64,000 nucleotides of DNA from Stella humosa (GCF_006738645.1 NZ_AP019700.1:2616001-2680000), one strand, 5' to 3'; shown: positions 53,186 through 62,941, numbered from the stretch's first letter. Notes: generated by a model from the sequence alone, not told the origin. Numbers and translations: made by a program.

Positions 53186-55045
53186 TTGGACAATCTGATC
53201 GGCACGCTGCGCCTGCTGTGGGCGGAGCCGTCGTTTGCCCTGGCGCAGGCCCTGACCGGGCTGGCCGGCGCGTCGTCGCTGTTCCTGGTGTCGGCCGGGC
53301 TGACGATCGTCTTCGGGGTGACGCGGGTCGTCAACTTCGCGCATGGCTCGTTCTTCATGGTCGGCGCCTATGTCGCCGTCGACGCCATCGACCGGGTCGG
53401 CTTCTGGCCGGGCGTGGTCGTGGCCGCCCTGGCGGTGGGGGTGGTCGGCATCCTGGTCGAGGTGGCGATCCTGCGCCGGGTCTATCCCGCGCCCGAGCTG
53501 TTCCAGTTGCTCGCCACCTTTGGCCTGGTCCTGGTGATCCAGGACGCCACCCTGTGGCTGTGGGGGCCGGAGGATCGGATGGGCCCGCGGGCGCCCGGCC
53601 TGCGTGGCGCGGTCGAGATCTTCGGCCAGCCGGTGCCGCACTACGACCTGTTCCTGATCGCCGTCGGCCCGCTGGTGCTGGGCCTGCTCTGGCTGGTGTT
53701 CCGACGCACGCGGTGGGGCATCCTGGTGCGCGCGGCCACGGCCGACCGCGAGATGACAGCAGCACTCGGCGTCGACCAGCGGCGCCTTTTCACCGGCGTC
53801 TTTGCGCTGGGCGCGCTGCTGGCGGGACTGGGTGGCGCCTTGCAGGTGCCGCGTGAGGCGGCCAACCTGCACATGGACCTGAACGTCATCGCCGAGGCGT
53901 TCGTGGTGGTCGTCGTGGGCGGCATGGGCAGCATTGTCGGCGCCTACCTGGCGGCCGTGCTGATCGGCGTCGTCCATGCCTTCGGCGTGCTGCTGTTCCC
54001 CAAGCTGACCCTGGTTCTGGTCTTTCTGATCATGGCGGTCGTGCTGATCGTCCGGCCGGCCGGGCTGCTGGGCGAGGCCCCGGTGGCGACCGGCGGCGGG
54101 CACGGGACCGGCGAGCCGCCGCTGCGCCCGGCCGGCCGCGGGCTGCGCCTGGCTGGCGCCCTGCTGCTGGCGGCGCTGCTGCTGCTGCCGCTGGTCGGTG
54201 GCGGCTATGCGGTGGTCCTGGCGACCGACCTGCTCGCGCTCACCCTGTTCGCGGCCAGCCTGCATTTCCTGATGGGCGTGGGTGGCATGGTGTCGTTCGG
54301 CCATGCGGCCTATTTCGGCATCGGCGCCTATGGTGCGGCCCTGGCGGCCAAGTACCTGTCCGCGCCCATGGAACTGGCGCTGGCTTTCGCGCCACTGGCC
54401 GCAGGCCTGGCTGGGGTCGCCTTCGGCTGGCTGTGCGCCAGGGTATCGGGCGTCTACCTCGCCATGCTGTCGCTGGCCTTCGCGCAGATCGCCTGGTCGG
54501 TCGCGGTGCAATGGCTGGAGGTGACGGGCGGCGACAACGGCATCCTCGGCCTGTGGCCCAGCGCCTGGGCGGCGGGGCCCCTCGGCTACTATTACCTGTC
54601 CCTGGCGCTGTCGGCGGCCGGCGTCATGGCCATCCGCCACCTGGCGCACACGCCCTTCGGCCAGTCGCTGCGGGCGGGCCGCGATTCGCCGCGCCGGGCC
54701 GAGGCGCTGGGCATCTCGGTCGGGGCCCGGCAGTGGGCGGCGGTCGCCGTCGCCGGCAGCTTCGCCGGGCTGGCGGGCGCATTGTTCGCCTATGCCAAGG
54801 GCAGCGTCTTCCCCAGCTTCCTCTCCATCTCGCGCTCCGTCGACGGGCTGGTGATGGTGCTGCTGGGCGGCGTGCAGTCGCTGACGGGGCCGATCCTCGG
54901 CGCCTTCGCCTATGTCGGTCTCGCCGACCAGCTCGTCCGCGGGATGGAGCTGTGGCGGCTGGTGCTGGGCCTGGCCATCATCCTGCTGGCGGTGGTTTTC
55001 CGTGGCGGCCTGGCCGGAATCGGCCGCCGGGGCGAGGCGCCATGA
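53186..55045 (+). CDS. Fused LivH-LivM ABC permease (TTG start)
   Basis: A 619-residue protein that joins two permeases in one chain. The LivH-like half covers about residues 1-300 (VFGVTRVVNFAHGSFFMVGA, VRAATADREMTAALGVD, VVVVVGGMGSIVGAYLAAVL). The LivM-like half covers about 330-619 (FLMGVGGMVSFGHAAYFGIG, LRAGRDSPRRAEALGIS, GLVMVLLGGVQSLTGPILG). Each half carries its own EAA-type loop, so one chain may form the whole channel. A Gly/Pro linker with GGGHGTGEPPLRPAGRG joins them. TTG 53186 is inferred: it is the first start after the binding-protein stop, with a GGGGGGA about 11 bases upstream. Confidence 0.85.
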   Translation: MDNLIGTLRLLWAEPSFALAQALTGLAGASSLFLVSAGLTIVFGVTRVVNFAHGSFFMVGAYVAVDAIDRVGFWPGVVVAALAVGVVGILVEVAILRRVYPAPELFQLLATFGLVLVIQDATLWLWGPEDRMGPRAPGLRGAVEIFGQPVPHYDLFLIAVGPLVLGLLWLVFRRTRWGILVRAATADREMTAALGVDQRRLFTGVFALGALLAGLGGALQVPREAANLHMDLNVIAEAFVVVVVGGMGSIVGAYLAAVLIGVVHAFGVLLFPKLTLVLVFLIMAVVLIVRPAGLLGEAPVATGGGHGTGEPPLRPAGRGLRLAGALLLAALLLLPLVGGGYAVVLATDLLALTLFAASLHFLMGVGGMVSFGHAAYFGIGAYGAALAAKYLSAPMELALAFAPLAAGLAGVAFGWLCARVSGVYLAMLSLAFAQIAWSVAVQWLEVTGGDNGILGLWPSAWAAGPLGYYYLSLALSAAGVMAIRHLAHTPFGQSLRAGRDSPRRAEALGISVGARQWAAVAVAGSFAGLAGALFAYAKGSVFPSFLSISRSVDGLVMVLLGGVQSLTGPILGAFAYVGLADQLVRGMELWRLVLGLAIILLAVVFRGGLAGIGRRGEAP

Positions 55046-55791
55046 CGCTGCTGGCGGTGGACGATGTGGCCCGCTCGTTCGGCGCCGTGGCGGCGGTGGC
55101 CGGCGTTTCGCTGACGGTTGCGGCCGGCCAGCGCGTCGCCCTGATCGGGCCCAACGGGGCCGGCAAGACCACCTGCTTCAACATCATCAACGGCCAGCTT
55201 CGACCCGATCGCGGCCGTGTCCTGCTGGCGGACCAGGACGTGACCGGGATGGCGCCGCGCGGGCTGGCCCGCCGGGGCGTCGGCCGGACCTTCCAAATCT
55301 CGCAGACCTTCCCGTCGCTCACCGTGCGCGAAAACGTCCAGATGGCGCTGGCGGCCCACAGGGGGCAGAGCGCCGGTGTCGGCCGGGCGCTGCGCCACCA
55401 TGATCCGGCCGCGGCCGACGCGGCGCTGGCCCAGGTCGGGCTGGCGGCCGACGGCGACCGCGGGGCCGGGGCGCTGGCCTATGGCGATGCCAAGCGGCTG
55501 GAACTGGCCATGGTGCTGGCCCAGGCACCGCGCCTGCTGCTGATGGACGAGCCCACCGCCGGCATGGCCGCCGACGAGCGCCACGCCCTGATGGACCTGG
55601 TGAGCGACCTGGCGCGCGGGCAGGGGATTGGCCTGCTGTTCACCGAGCACGACATGGACGTCGTGTTCGGCCATGCCGACCGCATCGTCGTGCTCGACCG
55701 TGGCCGGGTGATCGCCGCCGGGGAGCCCGATGCCGTCCGGCACGATGAGACAGTGCGCCGCGTCTATCTGGGGCTGGAGGCGGAGGCGTGA
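55042..55791 (+). CDS. livG: LivG-type ABC transporter ATP-binding protein
   Basis: A 249-residue ABC ATPase. Walker A is GPNGAGKTT (about residues 35-43) and GVGRTFQISQTFPSLTVREN is the LivG Q-loop region. Walker B is LLLMDEPTAGM and the H-loop is FTEHDMDVV. The ABC signature is unusual: LAYGDAKRLELAMVLAQ replaces the common LSGGE/LSYGEQR form, so Asp replaces the signature Glu-Gln pair. It overlaps the permease stop (ATGA) and the livF start. Confidence 0.9.
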   Translation: MTLLAVDDVARSFGAVAAVAGVSLTVAAGQRVALIGPNGAGKTTCFNIINGQLRPDRGRVLLADQDVTGMAPRGLARRGVGRTFQISQTFPSLTVRENVQMALAAHRGQSAGVGRALRHHDPAAADAALAQVGLAADGDRGAGALAYGDAKRLELAMVLAQAPRLLLMDEPTAGMAADERHALMDLVSDLARGQGIGLLFTEHDMDVVFGHADRIVVLDRGRVIAAGEPDAVRHDETVRRVYLGLEAEA

Positions 55792-56501
55792 GCCGGCTCG
55801 TGCTGGACGGCGTGCGTGCCTTCTACGGCCAGGCCATGGCGCTGGACGGCGTGTCGCTGACCGCGGAGCGGGGGGAGGTGGTGGCCCTGCTCGGCCGCAA
55901 CGGTGCCGGCAAGTCGACGACCTTGAAAGCGGTCATGGGACTGGTGCGGGTCGCCGCAGGCGGCATCCGCTTCGACAGCACCGATCTTGGTGCTCTCCCC
56001 AGCCATCGCCGGGCCCGGCTGGGCGTCGGCTACGTGCCCGAGGAACGGCGGATCTTCACCGAGCTGACCGTGACCGAAAACCTCGAGGTCGGTCGCCAGC
56101 CGCCGCGACCGGACGCGCCCACCTGGGACGAGGCACGGATCTGGCGCCTGTTCCCGCCGCTGGCCGAGCTGCGGCGCCGCCTGGGCGGGCGCCTCAGCGG
56201 CGGCGAGCAGCAGATGCTGGCCGTCGCCCGCACGCTGATGGGCAATCCCAGCCTGCTGCTGCTGGACGAGCCGTCAGAGGGCATCGCCCCCATCCTGGTG
56301 GCGGCGATGGCCGACGCCGTGCTGGCACTCAAGTCAGAAGGATTGACCATTCTTCTGTCCGAGCAGAATCTGCGGTTCGCCGCCCGGGTCGCCGATCGCG
56401 CCTACGTCCTGTCGCAGGGACGCATCGCCGCCGACGGGACCATGGCGGCCATTACTTCCGACCATGCGGCAATCGGCCGGCATCTCGGCACGGGATCATG
56501 A
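55788..56501 (+). CDS. livF: LivF-type ABC transporter ATP-binding protein
   Basis: A 237-residue ABC ATPase. Walker A is GRNGAGKSTTLKAVMGL (about residues 34-50), GVGYVPEERRIFTELTVTEN is the LivF Q-loop, the signature is LSGGEQQMLAVARTLM, Walker B is LLLLDEPSEGI and the H-loop position is LLSEQNLRFA (Gln in place of His, normal for LivF). It works with LivG on the fused permease. GTG 55788 overlaps the livG stop by four bases (GTGA). Confidence 0.9.
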   Translation: MSRLVLDGVRAFYGQAMALDGVSLTAERGEVVALLGRNGAGKSTTLKAVMGLVRVAAGGIRFDSTDLGALPSHRRARLGVGYVPEERRIFTELTVTENLEVGRQPPRPDAPTWDEARIWRLFPPLAELRRRLGGRLSGGEQQMLAVARTLMGNPSLLLLDEPSEGIAPILVAAMADAVLALKSEGLTILLSEQNLRFAARVADRAYVLSQGRIAADGTMAAITSDHAAIGRHLGTGS

Positions 56502-56514
56502 GGGTGGGCATCAC

Positions 56515-57792
56515 ATGACGGCTTTGGGGCAGGCGGTATCAGGGAAAGCCGGGGCAGGGCGGTCGGTCACGGTCGTGGGGGCCGGTATCGTCGGCGTCGG
56601 CACGGGCATCGCGCTGCAGCGTGCGGGCTTCACGGTGACGCTGGTCGATCGCCAGGATCCAGGCCGGGCCACTTCGTTCGGCAATGCCGGCATTCTTTCC
56701 GGCACCACGGCGATGCCGCTGGCGACCCCCGGCATCCTGAAGGAGGTGCCGAAGATGCTGCTCGACCCTCTGGGACCGCTGACCATCCGCTGGAGCTACC
56801 TGCCGAAGCTGGCCCCCTGGCTGATGCGCTTCGTGGGCAACGCCCAGCCGGCCAAGGTGGAGGAGCTGTCGAAGGCGATCGTCACCCTGTCGAAACCGAC
56901 CGTCGCCGCCTGGATGGACCTGGCCGGGCATGCCGGCGCCGAAGACCTGATCGAGCGCAAGGGCTGGGTCGGCGTCTATGAAGGTCCGCAGGCTGCCAAG
57001 AAAGCGGCCTACGACGTGGAAGTGCGCGTGCGCCACGACATCCGGGCCGAGATGCTGACCGCCGACGAGGTGCGCCAGCTCGTGCCGGGGCTGGCCCGCA
57101 CCGTCACCCATGGCGTTTTCCATCCCGATGCCGGCCACACGGTGAGCCCGATCCGCCTGACCGAGCGGTTGGTCGAGCATTTCCTGCGCTCGGGCGGCAA
57201 GTTCGTGCAGGCGACGGTACAGGACATCGGCTTCACCGACGGCCGGCCGGCGACGCTGGTCACCGACAAGGGGCCGATGCCGTTCGACAATATCGTGATC
57301 GCGGCCGGCGCCTGGTCCAAGCGGCTGGTGGCGCGCCTGGGCCACAATGTCCCGCTCGAGACCGAGCGCGGCTACCATGCGATGGTCGCCGATCCCGGCG
57401 TCGACCTGCGCCTGCCGGTGTCGTCCTCCGAAGGCAAGTTCTTCCTGACCCCGATGGCGGACGGCATCCGCGTCGCCGGCACGGTCGAGCTGGCCGGGCT
57501 GGATGCCGCCCCGAACTGGAAGCGCGCCGACGCGCTGCTGGAGAAGGGGCGCCGCCTGCTGCCCGGCATGAAGACCGACAAGGTCGAGCGCTGGCTGGGC
57601 TTCCGTCCGACCCTGCCGGACTCCCTGCCGGTGATCGGGCCGTCGCCCAAGTACGGCAATGTCTTCTTCGCCTTCGGCCACCACCATCTGGGCCTGACCC
57701 AGTCGGCGATGACCGGCCGCCTCATCTCGCAACTGATGACGGGCAACCGCCCGGAAATCGACATCCACCCCTATCGGGTCGACCGCTTCTGA
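56515..57792 (+). CDS. dadA: FAD-dependent oxidoreductase, D-amino acid dehydrogenase (DadA)-like
   Basis: A 425-residue DAO-family flavoenzyme. The FAD-binding motif is VVGAGIVGVGTGIALQRAG (about residues 20-38), then VTLVDRQDPGRATSFGNAG, a DadA hallmark. FHPDAGHTVSPIRLTERLVE and GFRPTLPDSLPVIGPSPKYG complete the family pattern. It would deaminate a D-amino acid oxidatively, feeding electrons to the respiratory chain. ATG 56515 is 13 bases after the livF stop. Its stop codon sits in the loop of a strong hairpin. Confidence 0.88.
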   Translation: MTALGQAVSGKAGAGRSVTVVGAGIVGVGTGIALQRAGFTVTLVDRQDPGRATSFGNAGILSGTTAMPLATPGILKEVPKMLLDPLGPLTIRWSYLPKLAPWLMRFVGNAQPAKVEELSKAIVTLSKPTVAAWMDLAGHAGAEDLIERKGWVGVYEGPQAAKKAAYDVEVRVRHDIRAEMLTADEVRQLVPGLARTVTHGVFHPDAGHTVSPIRLTERLVEHFLRSGGKFVQATVQDIGFTDGRPATLVTDKGPMPFDNIVIAAGAWSKRLVARLGHNVPLETERGYHAMVADPGVDLRLPVSSSEGKFFLTPMADGIRVAGTVELAGLDAAPNWKRADALLEKGRRLLPGMKTDKVERWLGFRPTLPDSLPVIGPSPKYGNVFFAFGHHHLGLTQSAMTGRLISQLMTGNRPEIDIHPYRVDRF

Positions 57793-57804
57793 AAGCGGTC
57801 GACC
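57777..57804. terminator. 12-bp perfect hairpin spanning the dadA stop codon
   Basis: GGTCGACCGCTT (57777-57788), loop CTGA, AAGCGGTCGACC (57793-57804). The dadA TGA (57790-57792) lies in the loop. It separates convergent dadA and RTX genes and can fold on either transcript. No clear U-tract. Confidence 0.65.
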
Positions 57805-57826
57805 GCCGGGGCGGGCGGCCCGATCC

Positions 57827-60800
57827 CTAGATGATGTAGATCAGGATCGAGCCGTCCGAACCGAGCATGGTGTCGGTGTAGTGGGTGCCGCCCGGCTCCA
57901 TGTCCTCGAAGCGGATCTCGCCGCCACCCAGCTTGCTCAATGACAGCACGCCGTCGGTGATGGCCAGGCTGTCGAGCAGCTTGCTGTTCTTGGACGCCAC
58001 GCCGGATATCGCGATCACGTCGGCGTCCTTGCCGGTGCCGGCCACGAAGTGGGCGATGGTGTCGCCCGACAGGTCGGCCACCGTGCCGTACACCGTGTCG
58101 CGGGTATCGACCATCTCGTCCAGGTCGATATAGTCGCCGCCGGCATCGCCCTGGAGACGGTCGGCACCCTCGCCGCCGGCGATCTTGTCGTTGTCGGCAC
58201 CACCAAGGATCGTATCGGCCGCGGCATCGCCATAGAGCGTGTCGGTGCCGGAACCGCCCTCGATGCGGTCGCCGCCATTGCCGCCATAGGCGAGGTCGTT
58301 GCCGTTCTCGCCATAGAGTGTGTCGACGTCGGCGCCGCCGCTCAGCGTGTCGCCGCCGTTGCCGCCCCACAGCGCATCGCGGTCGCTGCCGCCATCCAGC
58401 AGGTCGTTGCCGTTGCCGCCCCGCAGCGTGTCCTTGCCGTCGCCGCCGAAGAGGACGTCGTTGCCGTTCTTGCCGTCGATGGAGTTCGACTTGCCATCGG
58501 CGACGACGATGTCGTTGCCCTCGGTGATGCCGCCGCCGGTCTCGATCCAGATCGTCGTCTGCCCGTCGTCGAAGACCGCCTCGACCGTGCCCCCGACCGA
58601 GGTGTTGCTGTACAGCAAGGTCAGCTTGTTGCCGTCCTTGAAGTCCAGCACGCCGGCAGCGAGCTTGTTGCCGTCCAGGCCCGAGTAGTTGCCGTCGACG
58701 ACGATGAAGTCCGACCCGTCCATGGTCCCCGGAAGGAAGTCCGTGACGGTGTCCTGGTGCAGGTCGGCAGCACTGCCGACAATGCGATCGGCATCGTCGC
58801 CGGTGTTGGTCACGTCCTTGCCGCCGCCGGGTGCCAGCGTGTCGTGGCCCTGGCCGCCATAGAGCGTGTCGGCATCCGCGTCGCCCGACAGAAGGTCGTC
58901 GTCGGCCCCGCCATAGAGCCGGTCCGTGCCGTTGCCGCCGTAGAGATCGTCCGCGCCGTTGCCGCCATAGAGCAGGTCGTTGCCCTGGCCGCCCTGCAGC
59001 TCGTCGTCGCCGTCGGCACCGTCGAGCGTGTCGACGCCGTTGCCGCCGGCGATCGTCTCGTCATCCTCGCTGCCGCCGATCCGGTCGTTGCCGTCGCCGC
59101 CGGAGAACTGGTCGTCACCGCTCTCGTCACCGCTCAGGGTCACCTTGTCGTTGCCGCCGAGCGCGTCGGAGACGTTGCCGTAGAGCTCGAAGTCGACCTC
59201 CCGCAGGTCGACGCTGTCGGCACTCTCGGTGAAGAGCGGGGCCGAGATGGTGAAGTGGGTGCGTCCTGCGATCTCTGTTCGCGTCCACTCGACGCCGCTG
59301 GTGCCGGCGACGTAGAGGTCGCCGTCGCCGTCGCCGTCGACATCAAGGAAGTCGTTGCCGGGGGCAAAGATGCTGCGCGTGTCGCTACCCAGGATGGTGT
59401 CGAGCACGATCCGGTCGACGTCGCTGCCGCCCACCACCGTGTCGAAGTCGGTAACGGAATCGCCCGTCAGGTCGGCCAGGGAGCCAATCGCGGTGTCGCT
59501 GCCGAGACCCAGGTCGTAGCGGTCGTTGCCGCCGCCGCCACCCAGATAATCGTCGCCATTGCCTCCGCCGAGCGTGTCGGCGCCATTGCCGCCGTAGAGG
59601 TCGTCGTCGCCTGCATCGCCATAGAGCAGCCCGTCGCCATCGCCACCATGGAGCTGGTCATCGCCGTTGCCGCCCGAGAGCTGGTCGAAGCCGCCATCGC
59701 CATAGAGCAGGTCGTTGCCGTCGGCGCCATAAAGCGTGTCGAAGCCCTGGCCGCCAGCGATGGTTTCCGCGTTCCCGCTGCCGAGGATGAGGTCGGCGCC
59801 GTTGCCGCCGACGAAGTCGTCGTCGCGGCTCTGGCCGCCGGACAGGGTGACGCTGTCGTCACCCCCCAGCGCGTCGGAGACGTTGTTGTAGCTGTCGAAG
59901 TCGACGGTATCGAGGTCGACGCTGTCGGCGCCCTCGGTGAAGATGGTCGGGTTGATGGTGAAGCGGGTATAGCCGCCGACCGTTTCGCGCTCCCATTCCA
60001 CCCCATTGGACCCGGCGACGTAGAGATCGCCGGAGCCATTGCCGTCGACATCGAGGAAGTCGTTGCTCGAAGTGAAGAAGCTGCGGCTGTCGCTGCCCTC
60101 GATCGTATCGAGCACGACCGCGTCGCCCGCAGCACCGGTCGTGTCGAAATCGAAGATCGTATCGCCGTCCAACGTCCCGAAGCTGCCGAAGCCATCGACG
60201 CTGTCACCATCGACGCTGTCACCGGCAAACTCGGCGAGGCTGCCTAAGAAGCTGTCCGCGCCATTGCCGCCGAACAGATAGTCACTCCAGCCACCGCCAC
60301 GCAGCAGATCGTTGCCCTCGCCCCCATGGAGGTGGTCGCCGGCGGCGGCGCCGTAGAGCACGTCGTTGCCATCGCCGCCATAAAGCTCGTCCTGGAGATT
60401 GCCGCCGTGCAGCGCGTCGCTGCCATTGCCGCCAAGGATGCTGTCGAAGCCGTTGCCGCCGGTGATGGTCTCGTCGTTCTCGCTGCCGAAGATCAGGTCG
60501 TTGCCCTGGCCGCCGGCGAAGCTGTCGTCGCGGCTCTCGTCGCCAGACAGGGTGACGCTGTCGTTGCCGCCAAGTGCGTCGGAGACGTTGCCATAGCTGT
60601 CGAAGTCAACGGTATCCAGGTCGACGCTGTCGGCGCCCTCGGTGAAGAGCGCGGCCTGGGCCGTGAAGCGGGTGTAACCGCCTATCGTCTCGCGCTCCCA
60701 TTCCACGCCATTGGAGCCGGCGACGTAGACGTCGCCCGTGCCGTCGCCGTCGACGTCGAGGAAATCATTGCTGGAGGTGAAGTAGCCGCGGCTGTCGCTG

Positions 60801-62719
60801 CCCGGGATCGTGTCGAGCACGATGGCGTCGCCATCACTGCCCGTGGTGTCGAAGTCGTAGACCGAGTCCGTGGTCAGGTCCGACTGGCCACCGAAGAAGC
60901 TGTCGGCGCCATTGCCGCCATAGAGGTGGTCGTTGCCCTCGCCACCGCCGAGGAAGTCATTGCCGTTGCCGCCGTAGAGGCTGTCGCCGGCATCGCCGCC
61001 ATAGAGGAGATCGGCGCTGTCCTGGCCGTCGAGAAGATCGCTGCCGTTGCCGCCGAAGAGCTGATCGATCCCGTTCCCGCCGTAGAGCGTGTCGAGATCC
61101 CCGTCGCCATGCAGTTCGTCGTCGCCGTCCTCGCCATAGAGCAGGTCGTTGCCGTTGCCGCCATAGGCCGTATCGCCGACATCGCCGCCAGTCAGCGTAT
61201 AGGTGCCCCCGGTAATGCTGTCGGCGCCGTCATCGCCGTAAAGAAGATCGGCACCGTTGCCGCCGACCAGCGCGTCGTTGCCGCCATTGCCCCGGACGGT
61301 GTCGTCGTCGTCCCCGCCATAGAGGAGGTCGATGCCCGTGCCGCCATAGACGGAATCGTTGCCGTTGCCGCCGAAAAGCTCGTTGAAGTCCTGCAGCCCG
61401 GCATCGAGCGTGTCGGTGCCATCGTCGCCATAGAGGGTATCGGTCCCGTTGCCGCCGCTCAGGTAGTCATCGCCGTTGCCACCGCCGAGATAGTCGTTGC
61501 CGTTGCCGCCATGGAGGGCATCGATGCCGCTTCCGCCGTAGAGATGGTCGGTACCGTCCTCGCCATAGACGAGATCATTACCTTCGCCGCCATCGAGCAG
61601 GTCGTTGCCGACGCCGCCGAAGATAGTGTCGGCATCCTGCCCGCCGCCGATCGTCTCGGCCTGCTTGGTGCCGACGATCAGGTCGTTGCCGTTGCCGCCG
61701 AAGAAGTCGTTGTCGACCGTGGCGTTGCCCGACAGCGTGACGCGATCGTCGCCGCCCAGGGCGTCGGCGTCGAAATTGACACTGTCGAAGCTGACCGTAT
61801 CGAGATTGACGGTGTCAGCGCCCTCGGTGAAGACCTTCGGGGCCATGGAGAAATAGGTGCTGGCGAATGTCGCCTCGTACTTGCGCTGCCAGAGTTGCCC
61901 CTGGCCGCCCTCGACGAAGATGTCGCCGATACTGTCGCCGTTCAGATCGAGGGAATCGCTGGCCAGCGTGAAGACGCTGTCGCCATAGTTTCCGAGCACG
62001 GCGATGACATCGTAGTCATCCCCGTAGACGGCGTTGAAGCCGAATATGGAATCGCCGGTCAGGTCCGGAACGGTGAACCCAAAGATGGCGTCGTTCCCGG
62101 CGCCGCCATAATAGAGGTCCAGTCCGCCATCACCGCGCAGCGCGTCGGCACCGTTGCCGCCGTACAGGGTGTCCGCCCCGGCATCACCCACCAGACTGTC
62201 GGCAGCATTGCCGCCATGGATGGCGTCGTTGCCGACGCCGCCATAGAGGATGTCGGAATCCTCATCGCCGTAGATCAGGTCGGTGCCGTTGCCGCCATAA
62301 ATGACGTCGACGCCGTTGCCGCCATGGAGCGTGTCGTCGCCGAAGAACCCGAGCGAATCCGCGCGGCCGTCGCCGTAGAGCCGGTCGTTGCCGTTGCCGC
62401 CGAAGATCTGATCGCTGCCGTTGCCGCCATCGAGCGTGTCGCCGCCTTCGCCACCGTCCAGATAGTCCTGGCCTTCACCGCCGTAGAGATAGTCGCTGCC
62501 GATGCCGGCATAGAGGTAGTCGGCGTCGCTGCCACCATCGACGCTGTCGTTGCCGTTGCCACCATCCAGGGAATCGCTGCCGTTGCCGCCATAGAGGTAG
62601 TCGTTGCCGTTGCCACCGCCGATGGTGTCGTTGCCGTCCTCGCCGAATATGGAGTCCGCGGCAGGGCTGCTATCCGCGCCGTAAAAATCGTCGCCACCAC
62701 CCAGACTGACCGCTGCCAT
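57827..62719 (-). CDS. Giant RTX calcium-binding protein, 1630 residues
   Basis: A 1630-residue, Gly/Asp-rich acidic protein with no Sec signal. It is mostly RTX nonapeptides of the GGNGxDxLY type, which fold into calcium-filled beta-rolls. About every 240-380 residues the array is broken by a block: near residues 243-345, 626-720, 863-963 and 1096-1203. Each block contains FLDVDGDGxGDxYVAGSNGV, then xxFTEGADSVDLDTVDFDSY and SDALGGNDSVTLSG. A fifth, divergent block near 1330-1400 (IVVDGNYSGLDGNKLAAGVL) precedes the last RTX run. The final 100 residues end SLAITDGVLSLSKLGGG...DGSILIYII, a probable type I secretion signal. GGGGGGCGAG precedes the ATG. Confidence 0.88.
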   Translation of the reverse strand: MAAVSLGGGDDFYGADSSPAADSIFGEDGNDTIGGGNGNDYLYGGNGSDSLDGGNGNDSVDGGSDADYLYAGIGSDYLYGGEGQDYLDGGEGGDTLDGGNGSDQIFGGNGNDRLYGDGRADSLGFFGDDTLHGGNGVDVIYGGNGTDLIYGDEDSDILYGGVGNDAIHGGNAADSLVGDAGADTLYGGNGADALRGDGGLDLYYGGAGNDAIFGFTVPDLTGDSIFGFNAVYGDDYDVIAVLGNYGDSVFTLASDSLDLNGDSIGDIFVEGGQGQLWQRKYEATFASTYFSMAPKVFTEGADTVNLDTVSFDSVNFDADALGGDDRVTLSGNATVDNDFFGGNGNDLIVGTKQAETIGGGQDADTIFGGVGNDLLDGGEGNDLVYGEDGTDHLYGGSGIDALHGGNGNDYLGGGNGDDYLSGGNGTDTLYGDDGTDTLDAGLQDFNELFGGNGNDSVYGGTGIDLLYGGDDDDTVRGNGGNDALVGGNGADLLYGDDGADSITGGTYTLTGGDVGDTAYGGNGNDLLYGEDGDDELHGDGDLDTLYGGNGIDQLFGGNGSDLLDGQDSADLLYGGDAGDSLYGGNGNDFLGGGEGNDHLYGGNGADSFFGGQSDLTTDSVYDFDTTGSDGDAIVLDTIPGSDSRGYFTSSNDFLDVDGDGTGDVYVAGSNGVEWERETIGGYTRFTAQAALFTEGADSVDLDTVDFDSYGNVSDALGGNDSVTLSGDESRDDSFAGGQGNDLIFGSENDETITGGNGFDSILGGNGSDALHGGNLQDELYGGDGNDVLYGAAAGDHLHGGEGNDLLRGGGWSDYLFGGNGADSFLGSLAEFAGDSVDGDSVDGFGSFGTLDGDTIFDFDTTGAAGDAVVLDTIEGSDSRSFFTSSNDFLDVDGNGSGDLYVAGSNGVEWERETVGGYTRFTINPTIFTEGADSVDLDTVDFDSYNNVSDALGGDDSVTLSGGQSRDDDFVGGNGADLILGSGNAETIAGGQGFDTLYGADGNDLLYGDGGFDQLSGGNGDDQLHGGDGDGLLYGDAGDDDLYGGNGADTLGGGNGDDYLGGGGGNDRYDLGLGSDTAIGSLADLTGDSVTDFDTVVGGSDVDRIVLDTILGSDTRSIFAPGNDFLDVDGDGDGDLYVAGTSGVEWTRTEIAGRTHFTISAPLFTESADSVDLREVDFELYGNVSDALGGNDKVTLSGDESGDDQFSGGDGNDRIGGSEDDETIAGGNGVDTLDGADGDDELQGGQGNDLLYGGNGADDLYGGNGTDRLYGGADDDLLSGDADADTLYGGQGHDTLAPGGGKDVTNTGDDADRIVGSAADLHQDTVTDFLPGTMDGSDFIVVDGNYSGLDGNKLAAGVLDFKDGNKLTLLYSNTSVGGTVEAVFDDGQTTIWIETGGGITEGNDIVVADGKSNSIDGKNGNDVLFGGDGKDTLRGGNGNDLLDGGSDRDALWGGNGGDTLSGGADVDTLYGENGNDLAYGGNGGDRIEGGSGTDTLYGDAAADTILGGADNDKIAGGEGADRLQGDAGGDYIDLDEMVDTRDTVYGTVADLSGDTIAHFVAGTGKDADVIAISGVASKNSKLLDSLAITDGVLSLSKLGGGEIRFEDMEPGGTHYTDTMLGSDGSILIYII

Positions 62720-62941
62720 CCGCTCGCCCCCCGACGAAGATGGATTACGGTAGCCTACTCAACCATTGCGCTACTACGAGTCTTTGAAGCCCTTAGCCCA
62801 ATTTGCACGATTTTTGCTTGCAGATAAGCTGGGCCGTTCATTCGCAAATCTTCGTCATGTGCGCCGACGGCCCGGATCCCCGCTGGAAAAGCGCGCGGCA
62901 TGAAGGCATCCGACCAATGCAACCTCTGTTCGATCAGAGCT

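Noticed and set aside
58049-60247. Long plus-strand frames across the giant RTX gene (also 60326-62827)
   Set aside because: They are the antisense of Gly/Asp repeats, giving Val/Ala/Ile repeats; no start context or family pattern.
57827-62719. Regular DNA repeats that could suggest a CRISPR array
   Set aside because: The repeats are codon-phased RTX nonapeptides with no constant direct repeat or unique spacers.
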